From: Verpa conica
Lineage: Eukaryota; Ascomycota; Pezizomycetes; Pezizales; Morchellaceae
Assembly (NCBI GenBank): GCA_033030425.1
Contig: JAUFSD010000013.1
Location: 868,001-932,000 of the forward strand
Direction of reading: 5' to 3'
Length of the DNA stretch: 64,000 bases
A program made the position numbers and the translations under genes. Position 1 is the first letter of the stretch; every line of letters begins with the position of its first letter. Shown piece after piece: positions 36,236-46,642 of the stretch. The notes under the pieces are model-generated. The model was not told the DNA's origin and ran no database searches. It saw only the letters and a list, made by a program, of their open reading frames with translations.

Positions 36236-36710
36236 AACTAAGCATTACCGCCCCAAATGTGAGAATTAGCGAGTGATGGCCCATAATAAGAGCTATAGAA
36301 AGTATTGTATCTTGTTTTGGTGCAGATACCTCTATATTACTAGAGCTCTAACTAATTACCAACTCCGGGGGCAAGAGAACGCCTTGTGTGTGCCGGATAT
36401 TAGATTATCAAAGACTTATAGTGGTCCAGATATTAGTAAATTCAGGCTTTCTCCAAAAAAATCACTTGTGATATTGTAGCAAATGGCTCTTTTTCATTGC
36501 CGCTTCAAATAATCACGGAGTATCAACTTCCTCTACTTGCTTAAAAGTGTATAAATAAAATACTACCGATAACTACCCTAAAAGGTCTTAGAGGTAGCAA
36601 ATAGCATCGAGTCATTGGTCATAGGGGTTTTATTGTTCAATATACTGGAAGATGAAGGCCTGAAAAAAGCAGTCAACTACGAGACTCTTTATGCTCTTTC
36701 CTATACTATA

Positions 36711-36735
36711 ACCCTTCACTTCGTTCAGGGCATAT
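36711..36735 (+). repeat. Dispersed repeat core, copy 2 (partial)
   Basis: Contains the 18-base run CCTTCACTTCGTTCAGGG found also at 36211-36228. Upstream similarity to copy 1 is weak. Confidence 0.45.
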
Positions 36736-37128
36736 GGAGTCGAACTCCAAGGGTACAGGGTACTAAGGGAGGTTTATTCTGAGTTTTTCTGATGTGGTAG
36801 AAAATAGGCAAGTATATGTTCCTCTGTATAGGTATTACATGACGATCCTCCCGACTCAGCCATTGACGATATAAATTATTACCTTTTCATCACCTCTTCC
36901 AAATCTTTCTAATTAAAGCAGAACAAAAAAATAGAAACAAAAGCAACCGCGACGCCTCCCAACCTCCCGTCATCCCTTTAATACAAATTAGAAAAAAAGA
37001 CACAAAGCTTCGAGCCCATAAAGGAATGTATTTAAAAAAAACATGAGACAACCACCCGGATAGCTCGCGTGGAATTTGGGATAGACAGGAGAGGAGAAAC
37101 ATAAATAACTGGCAAAAAAAAGTGCCTG

Positions 37129-39028
37129 TTAACGCATATCATCTGGTAGCGCCCCATAATACCCCCCTTCCTGCTCATATCTTCTCCTCGGCCCATCAAC
37201 TGGCCCAACATCATCCGCCAACGCATCCTCATACGTCGGTGGGGGTACATCTTCTCCTCCTCCTACACTCATGCTCCCACCCATACTTCCGCCGCCGCCG
37301 CACCCTGCACTACTATGAGGCCGGGAAGCAGATAGTGTATTGTCCTGCCATGGTGGCTCGCCTGAGAACGAATGAGGCCGTTTCGGGAAGTCCCCAATAA
37401 CCGGAGAAGATACAGGTGTGTTCTTTTCAGAGCGACTCGCATTCAATGTATGCGTAGGGACTGTTAGAGAGGTGGAGGACTTTTCGGTCGATGTCTTACG
37501 TGGTAAAGGGTACGTAAGTGGTAGAGTGGAGTCGAGAAGTTTTTGCGGAGGGGCAATACCGGAGTAGACCTGAATTGGCACTATGAGGGGAATATTCTGT
37601 TGCCATTAGTTCTTATGTTCCACTATCCACCCTGGGAAAGAAATTTACCTCAATAATGCCATGGAACCCGTAAGAAAGTCCTACTATCACTTCAAGCTGA
37701 TAGGTTCTCCAAATATTGCAAGTTTTAAAGCTCGGTGGTACTGTGTCTGGTAGAGCTGCATTTGCCCACAAGCCCATTTCCGCCTCCACCTCTTTTCCCA
37801 CTGGAAGATTATCTCCTCCCAATGGCGCTCTTAGGTCCCGAATACTTAGTATTGGGATCACCATGTGGTCCGTCTTCCGTAGGCCATGTGCCGTAATCTC
37901 TGTATATGCATGCAACAAGATCTGTAGGCTCTTAATAAAGACCGGTTGTTGGTAAGGCTGAAGTTTAACGAGAATTATACGAAGCGGGAGAGGAGAGTTA
38001 GGAACGATTATGGGAGGCGCAGGGAGGCGAACTTCGATGGAAAAGTGAACGTGGTGGGTTATAGTCTCGATTTCACTAGAGTGTTGGGCACGAAAGGCGG
38101 AAAAGAGACCACCGCGTTTCCTTGAGGGAGGAGGAGAGGAAGGTGCGCAGACCATCTGGTGCTGGCGCTTTGCGTAGGTTTCATTTTTGGAGGGTGGAGG
38201 GCGGGGAGGCTCGATGGGGAGGAAGACGAAGGGGTCATGCTATATGCCGATTAGTATTATAGCCCTTAAGAGTTTAAGGGAAGTTAAGACGAACTACACG
38301 CATATTTAATCTATAAAACTGTGGCCTATCTTTTCGTTAGTTACAACCCTCCCCTAAAAACACATCACTGGGAAGAAGAATCTTACCTATTCACCGTAAC
38401 CTTTAGAAAATATCTAATCAATGCCTCATCTCCTGGAATACCGGACAAACTCGGTGGCAGTGTTCCCCGAATATGTCTAGTTGCATTCTTTGCATAATCA
38501 ATATTCCCCTTTTCAAAACTCAATTTCTGCAGTAACCCGCCCCCGTTACCAGCACTCGGATCCCCGCAAGTCGTATTAATTGGGATTCGTATACGGAATG
38601 GGTACTCATATTGCCCGGGTTTGAGTGTGTAACCGCTATGAGAGGGGGATGTATTTTCGCGGATTGAAGATGATGGGAATACAGTTTCCACAAGATAGAG
38701 GAGCTGTTCTGTGTCAGCAGGTGATGGAGGAGGTGGGGGGAGGGGGAAGTACGCGGTGGATTTCAACCTCGGCGCGCTTCGAGTCTCGACCATCAGGATC
38801 GTGCCGGGGGGGCATAAGACGGGTACGAGAGATGCCTTCCATTTTTACGGTTATCGAGGAGATTGTCTCTTCTGTGTTGATGTTCATTATAACCTAAGGA
38901 ATCAGTTAGCAAGGTAAAATGACCAACGAAAGATCTCGAGATCAGGGGGAAGAAAGTACCCTCCCAGTAACAAAGTCCAAGCAAGTGAATGTGCCCCGGT
39001 TATCGAGCTCGATCCTAACGCTTGACAT
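37129..39028 (-). CDS. Arrestin-domain ubiquitin-ligase adaptor (ART family) with PPxY motif
   Basis: Complement(join(37129..37569, 37649..38239, 38298..38310, 38387..38703, 38753..38893, 38960..39028)), 523 aa; introns 66, 49, 76, 58 and 79 nt. The 49-nt intron at 38704-38752 and a 13-nt exon at 38298-38310 (adding RLNMR) are needed to keep frame. Each of the two introns flanking the 13-nt exon has its own branch-point-like sequence (TAACTAAC, ACTAATC). The arrestin N domain is recognisable (LDNRGTFTCLDFVTGRV, LYLVETVFP, GYTLKPGQYEYPFRIRIP). The C domain includes VRLPAPPIIVPNSPLPLRI. The tail carries PPTY at about 487-490. This PPxY recruits Rsp5/NEDD4-type HECT ligases for endocytosis of plasma-membrane transporters. 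The acceptor joining GIIE to VYSGIAPP is my least certain junction. Confidence 0.88.
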
Positions 39029-41091
39029 TTTGAAGGTTATTGAGTGGTGTGATGTGAGGTTCCGTCGTCCACTTAAGCACTACTAGAGTTTATCCAATTT
39101 GACAGCGTTTCCTTTGCACAATTCACCTTTTGTCTCTCTCTCGGGAATGAGCTGTAGGAGTTGCTGATGGATCTTGGATGCTTTTTGTCCTTTGTATTCT
39201 CCCACTGTCGGTAGTTCAGCCTTGGGGGAGCTTGTCACCGTTCTAGTGGGGCGGTGACAACATCAATGTAATGAGACTAGCCCAGCCACACCCCACCCTC
39301 CTCCATCCCTCACATCCGTTAGAGCCCTATGAGACCATATAACATCCCCCATTTCTATTTAGAATTAAACCTCTCCGTGGCTTCTAGGAGAAAGTAAAAG
39401 CCTTGATATGCCGGGTGTCCTGGATTCCGAAAAGAGCCCTGATGATATACATAAGCACAGCCCCCCTCCCACGTTTGAGATCATTTCGGCTACCCAATAC
39501 GGGGGGGTTGTCTTGGCCTCTTTCCTAATGCATTAACTAGGGTAAGCGAGTGATTTAATATGATCCTGCAAGGCCTTTTCTCCATGTATTCGAAAGGAGT
39601 GCGAGACATTAGTCAGAGTTTTCGGATAGTCACACGGGTAGAAGAGGAATGTAAGCCTTTCGTCTCTCACACATACTCTCTCAGATTCTCACTCTTACTC
39701 TCTGGCAGTATTGCCAGCAGCACCACAGGATGTTGATCTAGAGTTTTCTCATGGGCTCAAGCCACAATGTTGGTAGTGGGGGTGGGAGTGCCTCGCTATA
39801 TATAGCTTTTGTAGACGCGTTCTCGCGTCTCCGCCAGCACGGTACCTGTCAGAACTCTAAATGTCACAGGGGGGCTTCGCGCGTGGAACCCGAAGGGGGA
39901 GAGTGGAATAACAACCAACCAACTTTTCAAATGACCATCGATATTGAACCTCCGACAGGAAGCGGAAAAAAGTACCTTGGGGCTATGCAAGAAATTCTTG
40001 GTGACGAATTCGGCTGTTGTACTACCCTACGTACGGCGGAGCTTATCCCGTGTGCATCTGCGGCTCGGGGGGGGAGGGAGGATCGTCCTAGGACTCGCCT
40101 CAACTTCCCCCAAAATATAACCTTCAATTATAGGTATCTCACGAGCCCCAAAGCCCCCTGGTGGATATTTCCCCCCGGTTCTCTCTTAGTAAATCAAACA
40201 AGGAGCAGTACAGTGCCATCACACACTATGACCGTCTACCCTCGGATTCCGAACCCCGAGGAGGGGGCAAGGGGCACGGGCCGGTAATGTTCCATGAAGG
40301 TTAGAATAGACTACACGAGGGGATCCTGATCGGCTACTGGGCTAAGCCTCAACAAAAGTCCAACGCCAGCTGAGAATTCGCGTCTTTCTACCGCAGTGCT
40401 TAATCATTGATGCCGATAGTACCCTCCCTGTATGGTTTTATTTGGGTCCGACATAACCGGAATTTGGGGTGGTGAGATAGGGTTAGGGTTTATAGGTTTA
40501 TTGTCAATGATATCCACTGTAGTATATACTTTAGCTAATAGCACTTTATTCCCCTCATCATCTGAACATAGAAACAGTCTACCCTGTTACCATTTTGGTA
40601 CACTTACCAACAGAAAACTACAAAACTTTCAACCCCCAACCCAAGCCCCCGCCACCTCTAAAAAAAGACAGCTTAATAGAAGCAAGCACGGAACTCTCGA
40701 ATTCGCTAGAGATACTTCCAAAACGGTGTATCGGCTCCAATCATCTGGATATGGTATATTTGGTATCTTTCATGGTAGTTGTCACATCTACTTTATCAAG
40801 AGCTTTTCTGCTTAAAGCCTCAAGGGTGGTTTAAGATAATTTTGCTACAGTTAAACGAGTTAAAATAATTTCTAGGCCCTAGGCTAGCTAGTTAAAGATA
40901 GTAATAAATAATCTAACGTAATCCTCATAGTGGAAATAAGAGGTAATTTTTGAGATTCCTACTGGAGTCATATTTCCAGCAAAAATAAGAATGAGAATAA
41001 AAAGACAAAACTCCACCGATCTGATAATTTGATACAAGCAAATACAATATTCCCTAGTCCAACCTTACCCCAGACTACCCTCAAAACCCTG
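39029..41091. other. Intergenic region with two orphan ORFs
   Basis: About 2.1 kb between the arrestin start and the BRL1 stop, both genes being leftward. The proximal part should hold the arrestin promoter. Two unrecognised rightward ORFs are listed separately or rejected (39751-40287; 40432-40815). The segment next to 41091 is the presumed BRL1 3' UTR. Confidence 0.4.
39751..40287 (+). CDS. Orphan ORF of 178 aa, uncertain gene
   Basis: A single ATG-initiated frame of 178 codons, long for this AT-rich setting and locally GC-richer. It is rich in Gly, Pro, Arg and Thr, with segments such as QMTIDIEPPTGSGKKYLGAM and APWWIFPPGSLL. I see no signal peptide, membrane helix or known motif. It might be a lineage-specific gene, a decayed exon or chance. 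Introns cannot be excluded, because several GT and AG sites lie inside. Confidence 0.25.
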   Translation: MGSSHNVGSGGGSASLYIAFVDAFSRLRQHGTCQNSKCHRGASRVEPEGGEWNNNQPTFQMTIDIEPPTGSGKKYLGAMQEILGDEFGCCTTLRTAELIPCASAARGGREDRPRTRLNFPQNITFNYRYLTSPKAPWWIFPPGSLLVNQTRSSTVPSHTMTVYPRIPNPEEGARGTGR

Positions 41092-42476
41092 CTACCACAA
41101 AATGGTTTTCCTCCCTCCTGGCGTCCTATGAACTTTCCTCGTAAGAGTCGCTCTTAGGGGTGTACTTGGCCTAGGTGGATATGGGATAGGTGTGCTCGAG
41201 TGCTGATGCTCTAGACGACTGGCAATTGGTGGTACAGCTGCTGCCAGGTATGGTGCGGGGTGGTTAATAGCTTTAGCTCTATACAGCCCAAAGGCAAAAT
41301 TGGAGAAAAAGAGACCACCAAAGATAAGCAGGAGCGAGAAAAACTATTTTGTCGGCGAGTTAAACTCTATTGACTCTAAAAGATCTAGAGAAGTACCCCC
41401 CGAAGATACTACATACCATAGTTTTGTAACTAATGGGCTCGATGAAGCCATTAATAATCCCCGCAAAGGTCTCTGCACTAACACGCGCTCTACCAACTTG
41501 TTGAGGATCACGATTCATGCATTTCTCCCAGCCTTGACATGCCTTCTCCATCGCTGGAACCCTCATATCTGGCGCACAACGATTCTCGAGGTAATTTCGG
41601 GTGCATAGGCTCATTTCTTCAACAATATGGGCGCTGAACTCATGTACTTTTTGATCCACATCACTCTTGATTGTAAGGTAGAAACAAAATAGAGCGTACA
41701 GGCAGAGTAGGAGGATGGAGAGGTTAAAAAAGACCTGAAGGTACTGGGATAAGATGAGGGGGATGTCGCGATGTGTTGATGCCCACGAGACTGCACTCGA
41801 TTGCCAAGTGGAAGGCGGCACATCTTCTAAGCTATCATAATCGTGGCTAGAGTCCTCATCGTCCGTTACTCTTACTGATGGGTGTCGTTGATGTCGGCGT
41901 GGCTTGATCTTTGTAATAGCTCCATCGTGATATCTCCCACGGGGCACTTCGCCCCTACCAGTTATACGGGCAGGCGTGGTACTCCCAAAGATGATAGGTT
42001 TAAACCCTTTTTGGGGGCTCTGTGAAGGTCCGGGGGTGAACTCGTTGTCATCATCCGAGTTCTCTATGGGAGCACGAGTAGGTGTCGAGAAGATGTCTGG
42101 ATCTTTTGTAAAATCAGACATGTCCAGAGCAGCACTCCTGGGAGTGGTGGTTGATACCGTTCTGAATAGTGGAGGTGGAGGTGGGGGTGTTTGATATGTT
42201 GTCCTGGGGAAGGGGAAATGTTGAGAGGCTGGTGGTGTCAACGTAGGGAGTTTAGAAGGTGTGGATGATTGGAGAGTAGAGTGGGATCCTGAGGTGATAT
42301 TAGTCATTAGATAGAATAAAAGAGCTATTGGTAGAGAAAGAGGTACTTTTCTTTGGGGTCTCATGAGGGGTGTTTCCCATAGTTGAGAATCTCGAGAATG
42401 GGGAATTTGGGTCCCTAGGGACTAGAGGATGGTCATACTGAAAGTCCATAGGGCTCTCGACACCTCTATAAGCCAT
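41092..42476 (-). CDS. BRL1: Brl1/Brr6 family nuclear-envelope membrane protein
   Basis: Complement(join(41092..41343, 41417..42288, 42347..42476)), 417 aa; introns 58 and 73 nt. The first exon (MAYRGVESPMDFQYDHPLVP) is recovered only by splicing. The core has two membrane helices: one at FNLSILLLCLYALFCFYL and one at FFSLLLIFGGLFFSNFAF. Between them lies a lumenal segment with four cysteines (SLCTRNYLENRC ... KACQGWEKC), forming the disulfide pairs typical of the Brl1/Brr6 domain, then IINGFIEPISYKTM. The long N-terminus is disordered and basic. In yeasts these ER/nuclear-envelope proteins assist nuclear pore insertion and membrane lipid homeostasis. The gene diverges from USE1 with about 300 bases between starts. 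Confidence 0.92.
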
Positions 42477-42778
42477 GTAATGATGTAGAGAGACCTGAAA
42501 ATAGTTTTAGAGAGGGATGAACAGTGCAGAGTGTTTAGATGGAGTATTAGATGGAGTATCTAGATGTAGTATCCAGATGTTATGTGCACAAGTGACGTTG
42601 AACAAAACAATCCGGTGATCGTCATGGCAACCAACGGATTATCATTTCTCCGCCCATGTTCAGACCACATGGAAGTTACGTAGACATAGAGATGCGACGA
42701 CCGTCTTTCTCTCTCTTCCTCCCCCTCTGATTTGATTCTACTACACCCCCTCCCACCCTCCCATATTATACACCCACA
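42477..42778. promoter_or_regulatory. Shared divergent promoter region of BRL1 and USE1
   Basis: Only 302 bases separate the two start codons, so the promoters must be packed together. The USE1 side is CT-rich (42700-42770), as usual for fungal leaders. The other half has a short tandem repeat of a GATGGAGTAT-like unit (42537-42560). Confidence 0.5.
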
Positions 42779-43673
42779 ATGTCTGTTTCTCATATCGCAG
42801 CGACAAATCTTGACCGTCTCCTCTCCCGTCTCGACCGCAAGCTCGGCTTCAGTACACCAGATGTGCCACCGCCCACATCCCTAGAACGCGCAAAAATTGC
42901 AGCTGTACATACCCCAGCCTTGCATATCCTGCACCTACTAACACCCCCTCCCCCTCCAGAACTTAGAGTACGCGCGCCAACTCCTTCTCTCCCTAGAAAA
43001 AGAGTCAGACACCATCCGCAACCTCACTCAGCGCCAAAATACTCTCTCAAAACTCGGTCAACACAAAGCCGCCGTCCGTCGGTTGAATGAAAAGCTGCAG
43101 TTGATCATCCATGATAGAGAGGCTGGGGATTCGGATTCTGGGGATGACTCGGATACTGGTATACTAGAAGCTATGCAGAGCGATACCGAGAATGAGGTTC
43201 ATGAGCCGCCGGTTTACTCAGTCGAGCCTTCTGAAACCCATCGCGTCTCATCTCCCAGTGAAGGGCTTCGAAATCGTTTTGCTACACAAAAGGAGGAGCG
43301 TGCAGCACTATTCTCCGGGAGTGGTGCACAGCAGGATGAAAAGGAAGAGTTTTCGGAAAAAGAACTGGATAGTCAGCGCCGGGAACAGGAAGCCCTAACA
43401 ACAGACATGCTCACACTTGCCCAACAGCTTAAGATCAATAGCGTGCGTTTTGGCGAGGAGCTACAGAAAGAGAAGGGGCTGCTAGATCTAGCGGCGGAGG
43501 GACTGGATAAGAACGTACTTGGGATTGAAGGCGCAGGGAGGAAGATGGATAGCTTGAGGAGGGATGAGAATGTGGGATGGTTGTGGAGTATACTTTACCC
43601 AGTTATTATTGTTACATTGATGTTCTTCACACTATTCATCTTGTTCTTTGCGCCAAAACTGAGGTGGTGGTAG
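42779..43673 (+). CDS. USE1: Vesicle-trafficking SNARE Use1
   Basis: Join(42779..42904, 42960..43673), 279 aa; a 55-nt intron joins ...AKIAA to NLEYARQLLLSLE. The N-terminal half is helical, with a conserved NLTQRQNTL block. An acidic loop follows (DSDSGDDSDTG). The SNARE-like coiled coil is DMLTLAQQLKINSVRFGEEL and its continuation through LDKNVLGIEGAG. A C-terminal transmembrane anchor (WSILYPVIIVTLMFFTLFIL) is followed by a short lumenal end. This order is the Use1 family pattern. In yeast Use1 is an ER SNARE that works with Ufe1, Sec20 and Sec22 in Golgi-to-ER retrograde fusion. Its neighbour BRL1 is also an ER/nuclear envelope protein, which is probably coincidence. Confidence 0.9.
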
Positions 43674-45535
43674 ACGGTAGTTGTGGAGGATTTTTGTTTC
43701 TTTCTTTTGGAGTTGAAAGTTTGGGTATAGTTGTTTGTGACTTGGTTTCAGGTTTTTATGATAGGTTTGATAATGCTTACGAGGTTACTTTCACACAGAT
43801 ATGGGATATCTGGTGGGCACATTTTTTATTTTTATTTTTATTCTCAAATCATTACCTGATAATTAAACACTCAACGCTAGATAGGAAGGATAAAATCTTT
43901 GTATTAGTTTACTTAAGGAATCAGAAAAACCACACTGAGCGATTACTTGTCTGTTAGAAAAATTATAGTGATAGGCTTCAATATACTCCTAGTGCATGAT
44001 GCCGAGTGATGAGGTGTGATAATGCCCCCTCCCAACAGGATAGCAACTCCCAAATCTCACTTCGGTGGTGTAGTGCTCAGCCGGTAAGAACTGCATGTAT
44101 GATAGTATTTTATTCCTAGTACAGCCTGGGAATGTAGGATATCCATTTAGACTAGAAAGATTACATTGCTACATTGTAAATCTCACTAGGCATAGAATAG
44201 AAAGTCTTACTTGTCTAAGCTCGAGTCTAGAGGTCAATTAAGGTGTTTTGATTAACTCGACTTTTCATTAGTTATCAATTTTTGGTCTATATTCCCGCAA
44301 CAGGGTGCGTGGCCGCAAATAATATGCAAGAAATATATAGCAATAAAACCCAGAACACCAATGTACCACAGAAAGACGAATAAGTAAAGTATCAAAACAT
44401 CACTCTTCACCTACCACGAAGTGGTGTATGCTCCCCCTACCTATCACGAGACTACCCGCACCAAAAACCAGAGCTTTCTTGGATTTATTTTAACCATTTA
44501 ACCAAGCAACATCTCGTAGATAATTAACAGCGTGTTAAGTCCAATAAGCGGTACTACACGCTCATATTAGCTTCTATTCATTCCCAACCTATCTCCGACC
44601 TCTGATGTGCGGAACAACGTACTCCTCATCAAAGTTCTTGTAGAGCTAATCAAATTTATAAGCTTGAATTTGATGCTTTGGTTATCTTGCGGCATCTGCA
44701 TTCCAAAGCTGTGCGGATCAGGCGATGCCGGGGTTGCTGTGTAAGCTGATGAACCAGCCCAACCGACTATATTTGAGGCTTATTAGCACCCAACTACCAG
44801 AGCTCTAGGTACTAGAGGCGAGATAGAGGGTAAAAACGGGATAACATACTCCGCGCAAGGAACCGGTCTTCGGAAAGGATAGCGATAGCATTGATTATGA
44901 GAATCGAAACTACTCCCATGAGTTAGTTAACTATGCCTAGATTAGTAGCTAAGAGACGTGCGGAGAGAAGAGCACATTTAATCAGGGGCATTAAACCGAA
45001 GAACATTTTAATGATGATTTTTTTGAGGGAGGGAGGGAGATCTAGATTGGAAGGGTATTGGTGATTTAGATAGAAGTTCCAGAAGGTTGTGGGTGTGGGT
45101 GAGTGAGGCTATGTGATGTTTTTGGTAAGTTGGCTTTAAGGGCTTGGCGACATTGGTAACTGGGCAGGGTAACTGGGCAGTTTTGAACGACGTCGCATTG
45201 TCTACACCATGATACATGCAGTATTAGTTACTAGCAACCGGAAATGTATAACTCTTCTAGCCTAGATGAATTTGGGTGATTACTTGGTTTTGTCTAGGCA
45301 AGAGCTGAAAACAAGATGCGGGTACCGAAATCACTCAATAATTTGATAGATGCGGCCCAGGAGAGTCCCATCGCACAAAGTGACTTGGAGTTGTCAAAAA
45401 AGTATATGAGTCGGGGGTCGGCACAAGCTGCTGCTCGAAAAAAACCCGGGATAACCTGAAATTGACTGGCAGAATGCAGCTTGACATTTCTAAGCCTTAT
45501 AGAAAAACATTCATATCCCTGTAGATACTCTGATT
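43674..45535. other. Gene-poor spacer
   Basis: About 1.9 kb of mostly AT-rich sequence downstream of USE1, with a CCACGAAGTGG palindrome near 44414. I recognise no gene; ORFs such as 43577-43957 are overlaps of the USE1 end and its UTR. Confidence 0.4.
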
Positions 45536-45830
45536 ATGTCTCTCCTCGAAGTGATTGCGAAAAACCTCAAGAGCCCTAAAGATATCAACTACCTCCACCT
45601 TCCAAACCGCTGTTTGTCAAATTTCACACTCCAAATCCTGCACACCTCCGCCCTTAAAGCCCCCTAAGATTATATGACCTCCCTCCAATGGGCCATCCTC
45701 AGAGATCCTACCCTTATCACCCCCCCTCATCTCTAAAGGTGTCTATCTGGGTTACTCCCCCTACAACAGCGGCCTCTCCCGCGCTTTAAGCTCGGCAGTG
45801 AAACAGGGCTGAATCTAGAAGGTCGGATGA
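45536..45830 (+). pseudogene. Possible degenerate F-box/ankyrin-type gene fragment
   Basis: An ATG at 45536 starts MSLLEVIAKNLKSPKDINYL, followed by LPNRCLSNFTLQILHTSALK. This resembles the F-box start of fungal F-box-ankyrin proteins, with the usual leucines and the SPKDI and NRCL positions. The frame stops at TAA about 45668. The next in-frame stretch (MTSLQWAILRD) looks like the first ankyrin unit, again followed by a stop. I judge this as a broken copy, not a functional gene. Confidence 0.35.
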
Positions 45831-46642
45831 GGTAATTATCAGGTCGCTTTTGGGGGGTCAGGGAGATGGGGTTGAGGTGGGCTGTGGCCCAGTGTAGGGC
45901 CCCTGATGCAGAGTTATTATGTATTTTTAAGCTATCAATCTTCTTATGTACGTTTCTTTATTTAATTTACTATTATTAGAGCCTTAGCCAACAAAGAAAC
46001 TCTATACTGCGTGATTGGCTAGCAATGCCATGCTATAAAGTTCTAGCGTAATGACTAAATGACCACAATGATACCGACAGTAAAGACTATCTACTTGAGT
46101 TTTATATTATGGAATTGAGGCTGAGACTCTAATATACCATTACTTGATGTTAAGTTGTTTAGTTATTATAGATCAATTGGACGGTGCATATACGTGCTTC
46201 CGCGCCAAGAAGTTAGCACGTGACATTTTTTTAGTGGGTCACCACCCGATATCCAGTCACGTGTCAACTTCTTGGCTCGGAAGCACGAGTATACAAGCTT
46301 GGAATATCGTAACTGGGTGTATGCAAAACTACATTTACATGTACCAGCGCCAAGACCTGCTCGATATAGCTGTTCTAACTGCTAGGGCCTTATATAGTCT
46401 GAGGTGCTGATAAAATAATTAAACCTAAATAGGTATTACAAATCTTCTTAGCTATATGTACTTATGGAGAGTGCATACATCTAGTATAATAGCTTCAAGT
46501 ACATGTAGTTATTACCAGACTAACCCTAACCCTCGGCATATCCATATAGCCGCATGACGTAGTGCCGCATGTCACCCCAGGAACCACAGAATGAAACCTC
46601 GTGAAATCATCAGAAAAAACCCAAACTACTAATACGAGTAGG
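45831..46642. other. Upstream region of the Tgl2-like lipase
   Basis: About 0.8 kb containing the 46194-46286 inverted repeat with two CACGTG sites. Two copies of CCCTAA, telomere-like but too few to be a telomeric tract, occur at 46520-46535. No gene is supported; the 88-codon ORF at 46144-46410 merely runs through the inverted repeat. Confidence 0.4.
46194..46286. repeat. 31-bp inverted repeat (hairpin) with CACGTG sites
   Basis: Left arm 46194-46224 and right arm 46256-46286 pair at 28 of 31 positions across a 31-base loop. Each arm carries GTCACGTG on one strand, the core bound by Cbf1-like or other bHLH factors. It lies about 360 bases upstream of the lipase start. It could be a foldback mini-element, a regulatory site pair, or both. 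Confidence 0.75.

Larger units (their letters stand above)
35466..37128. other. AT-rich spacer with dispersed repeat fragments
   Basis: No complete gene. It contains two fragments of a dispersed repeat ending in a CTTCACTTCGTTCAGGG core (annotated separately at 36108-36235 and 36711-36735). The final ~250 bases, A-rich, are probably the 3' UTR of the leftward arrestin gene. Confidence 0.4.

Noticed and set aside
36730..36750. GGAGTCGAACTCC looked like a tRNA T-arm on the minus strand
   Set aside because: No acceptor, D-arm or anticodon arm could be placed around it.
40432..40815. 127-codon ORF (and a second frame at 40595-40834)
   Set aside because: Two overlapping frames of similar quality and no family; likely chance or a decayed piece.
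46520..46535. Telomere-like CCCTAA repeats
   Set aside because: Only two units; too short for a telomere or an interstitial telomeric array.
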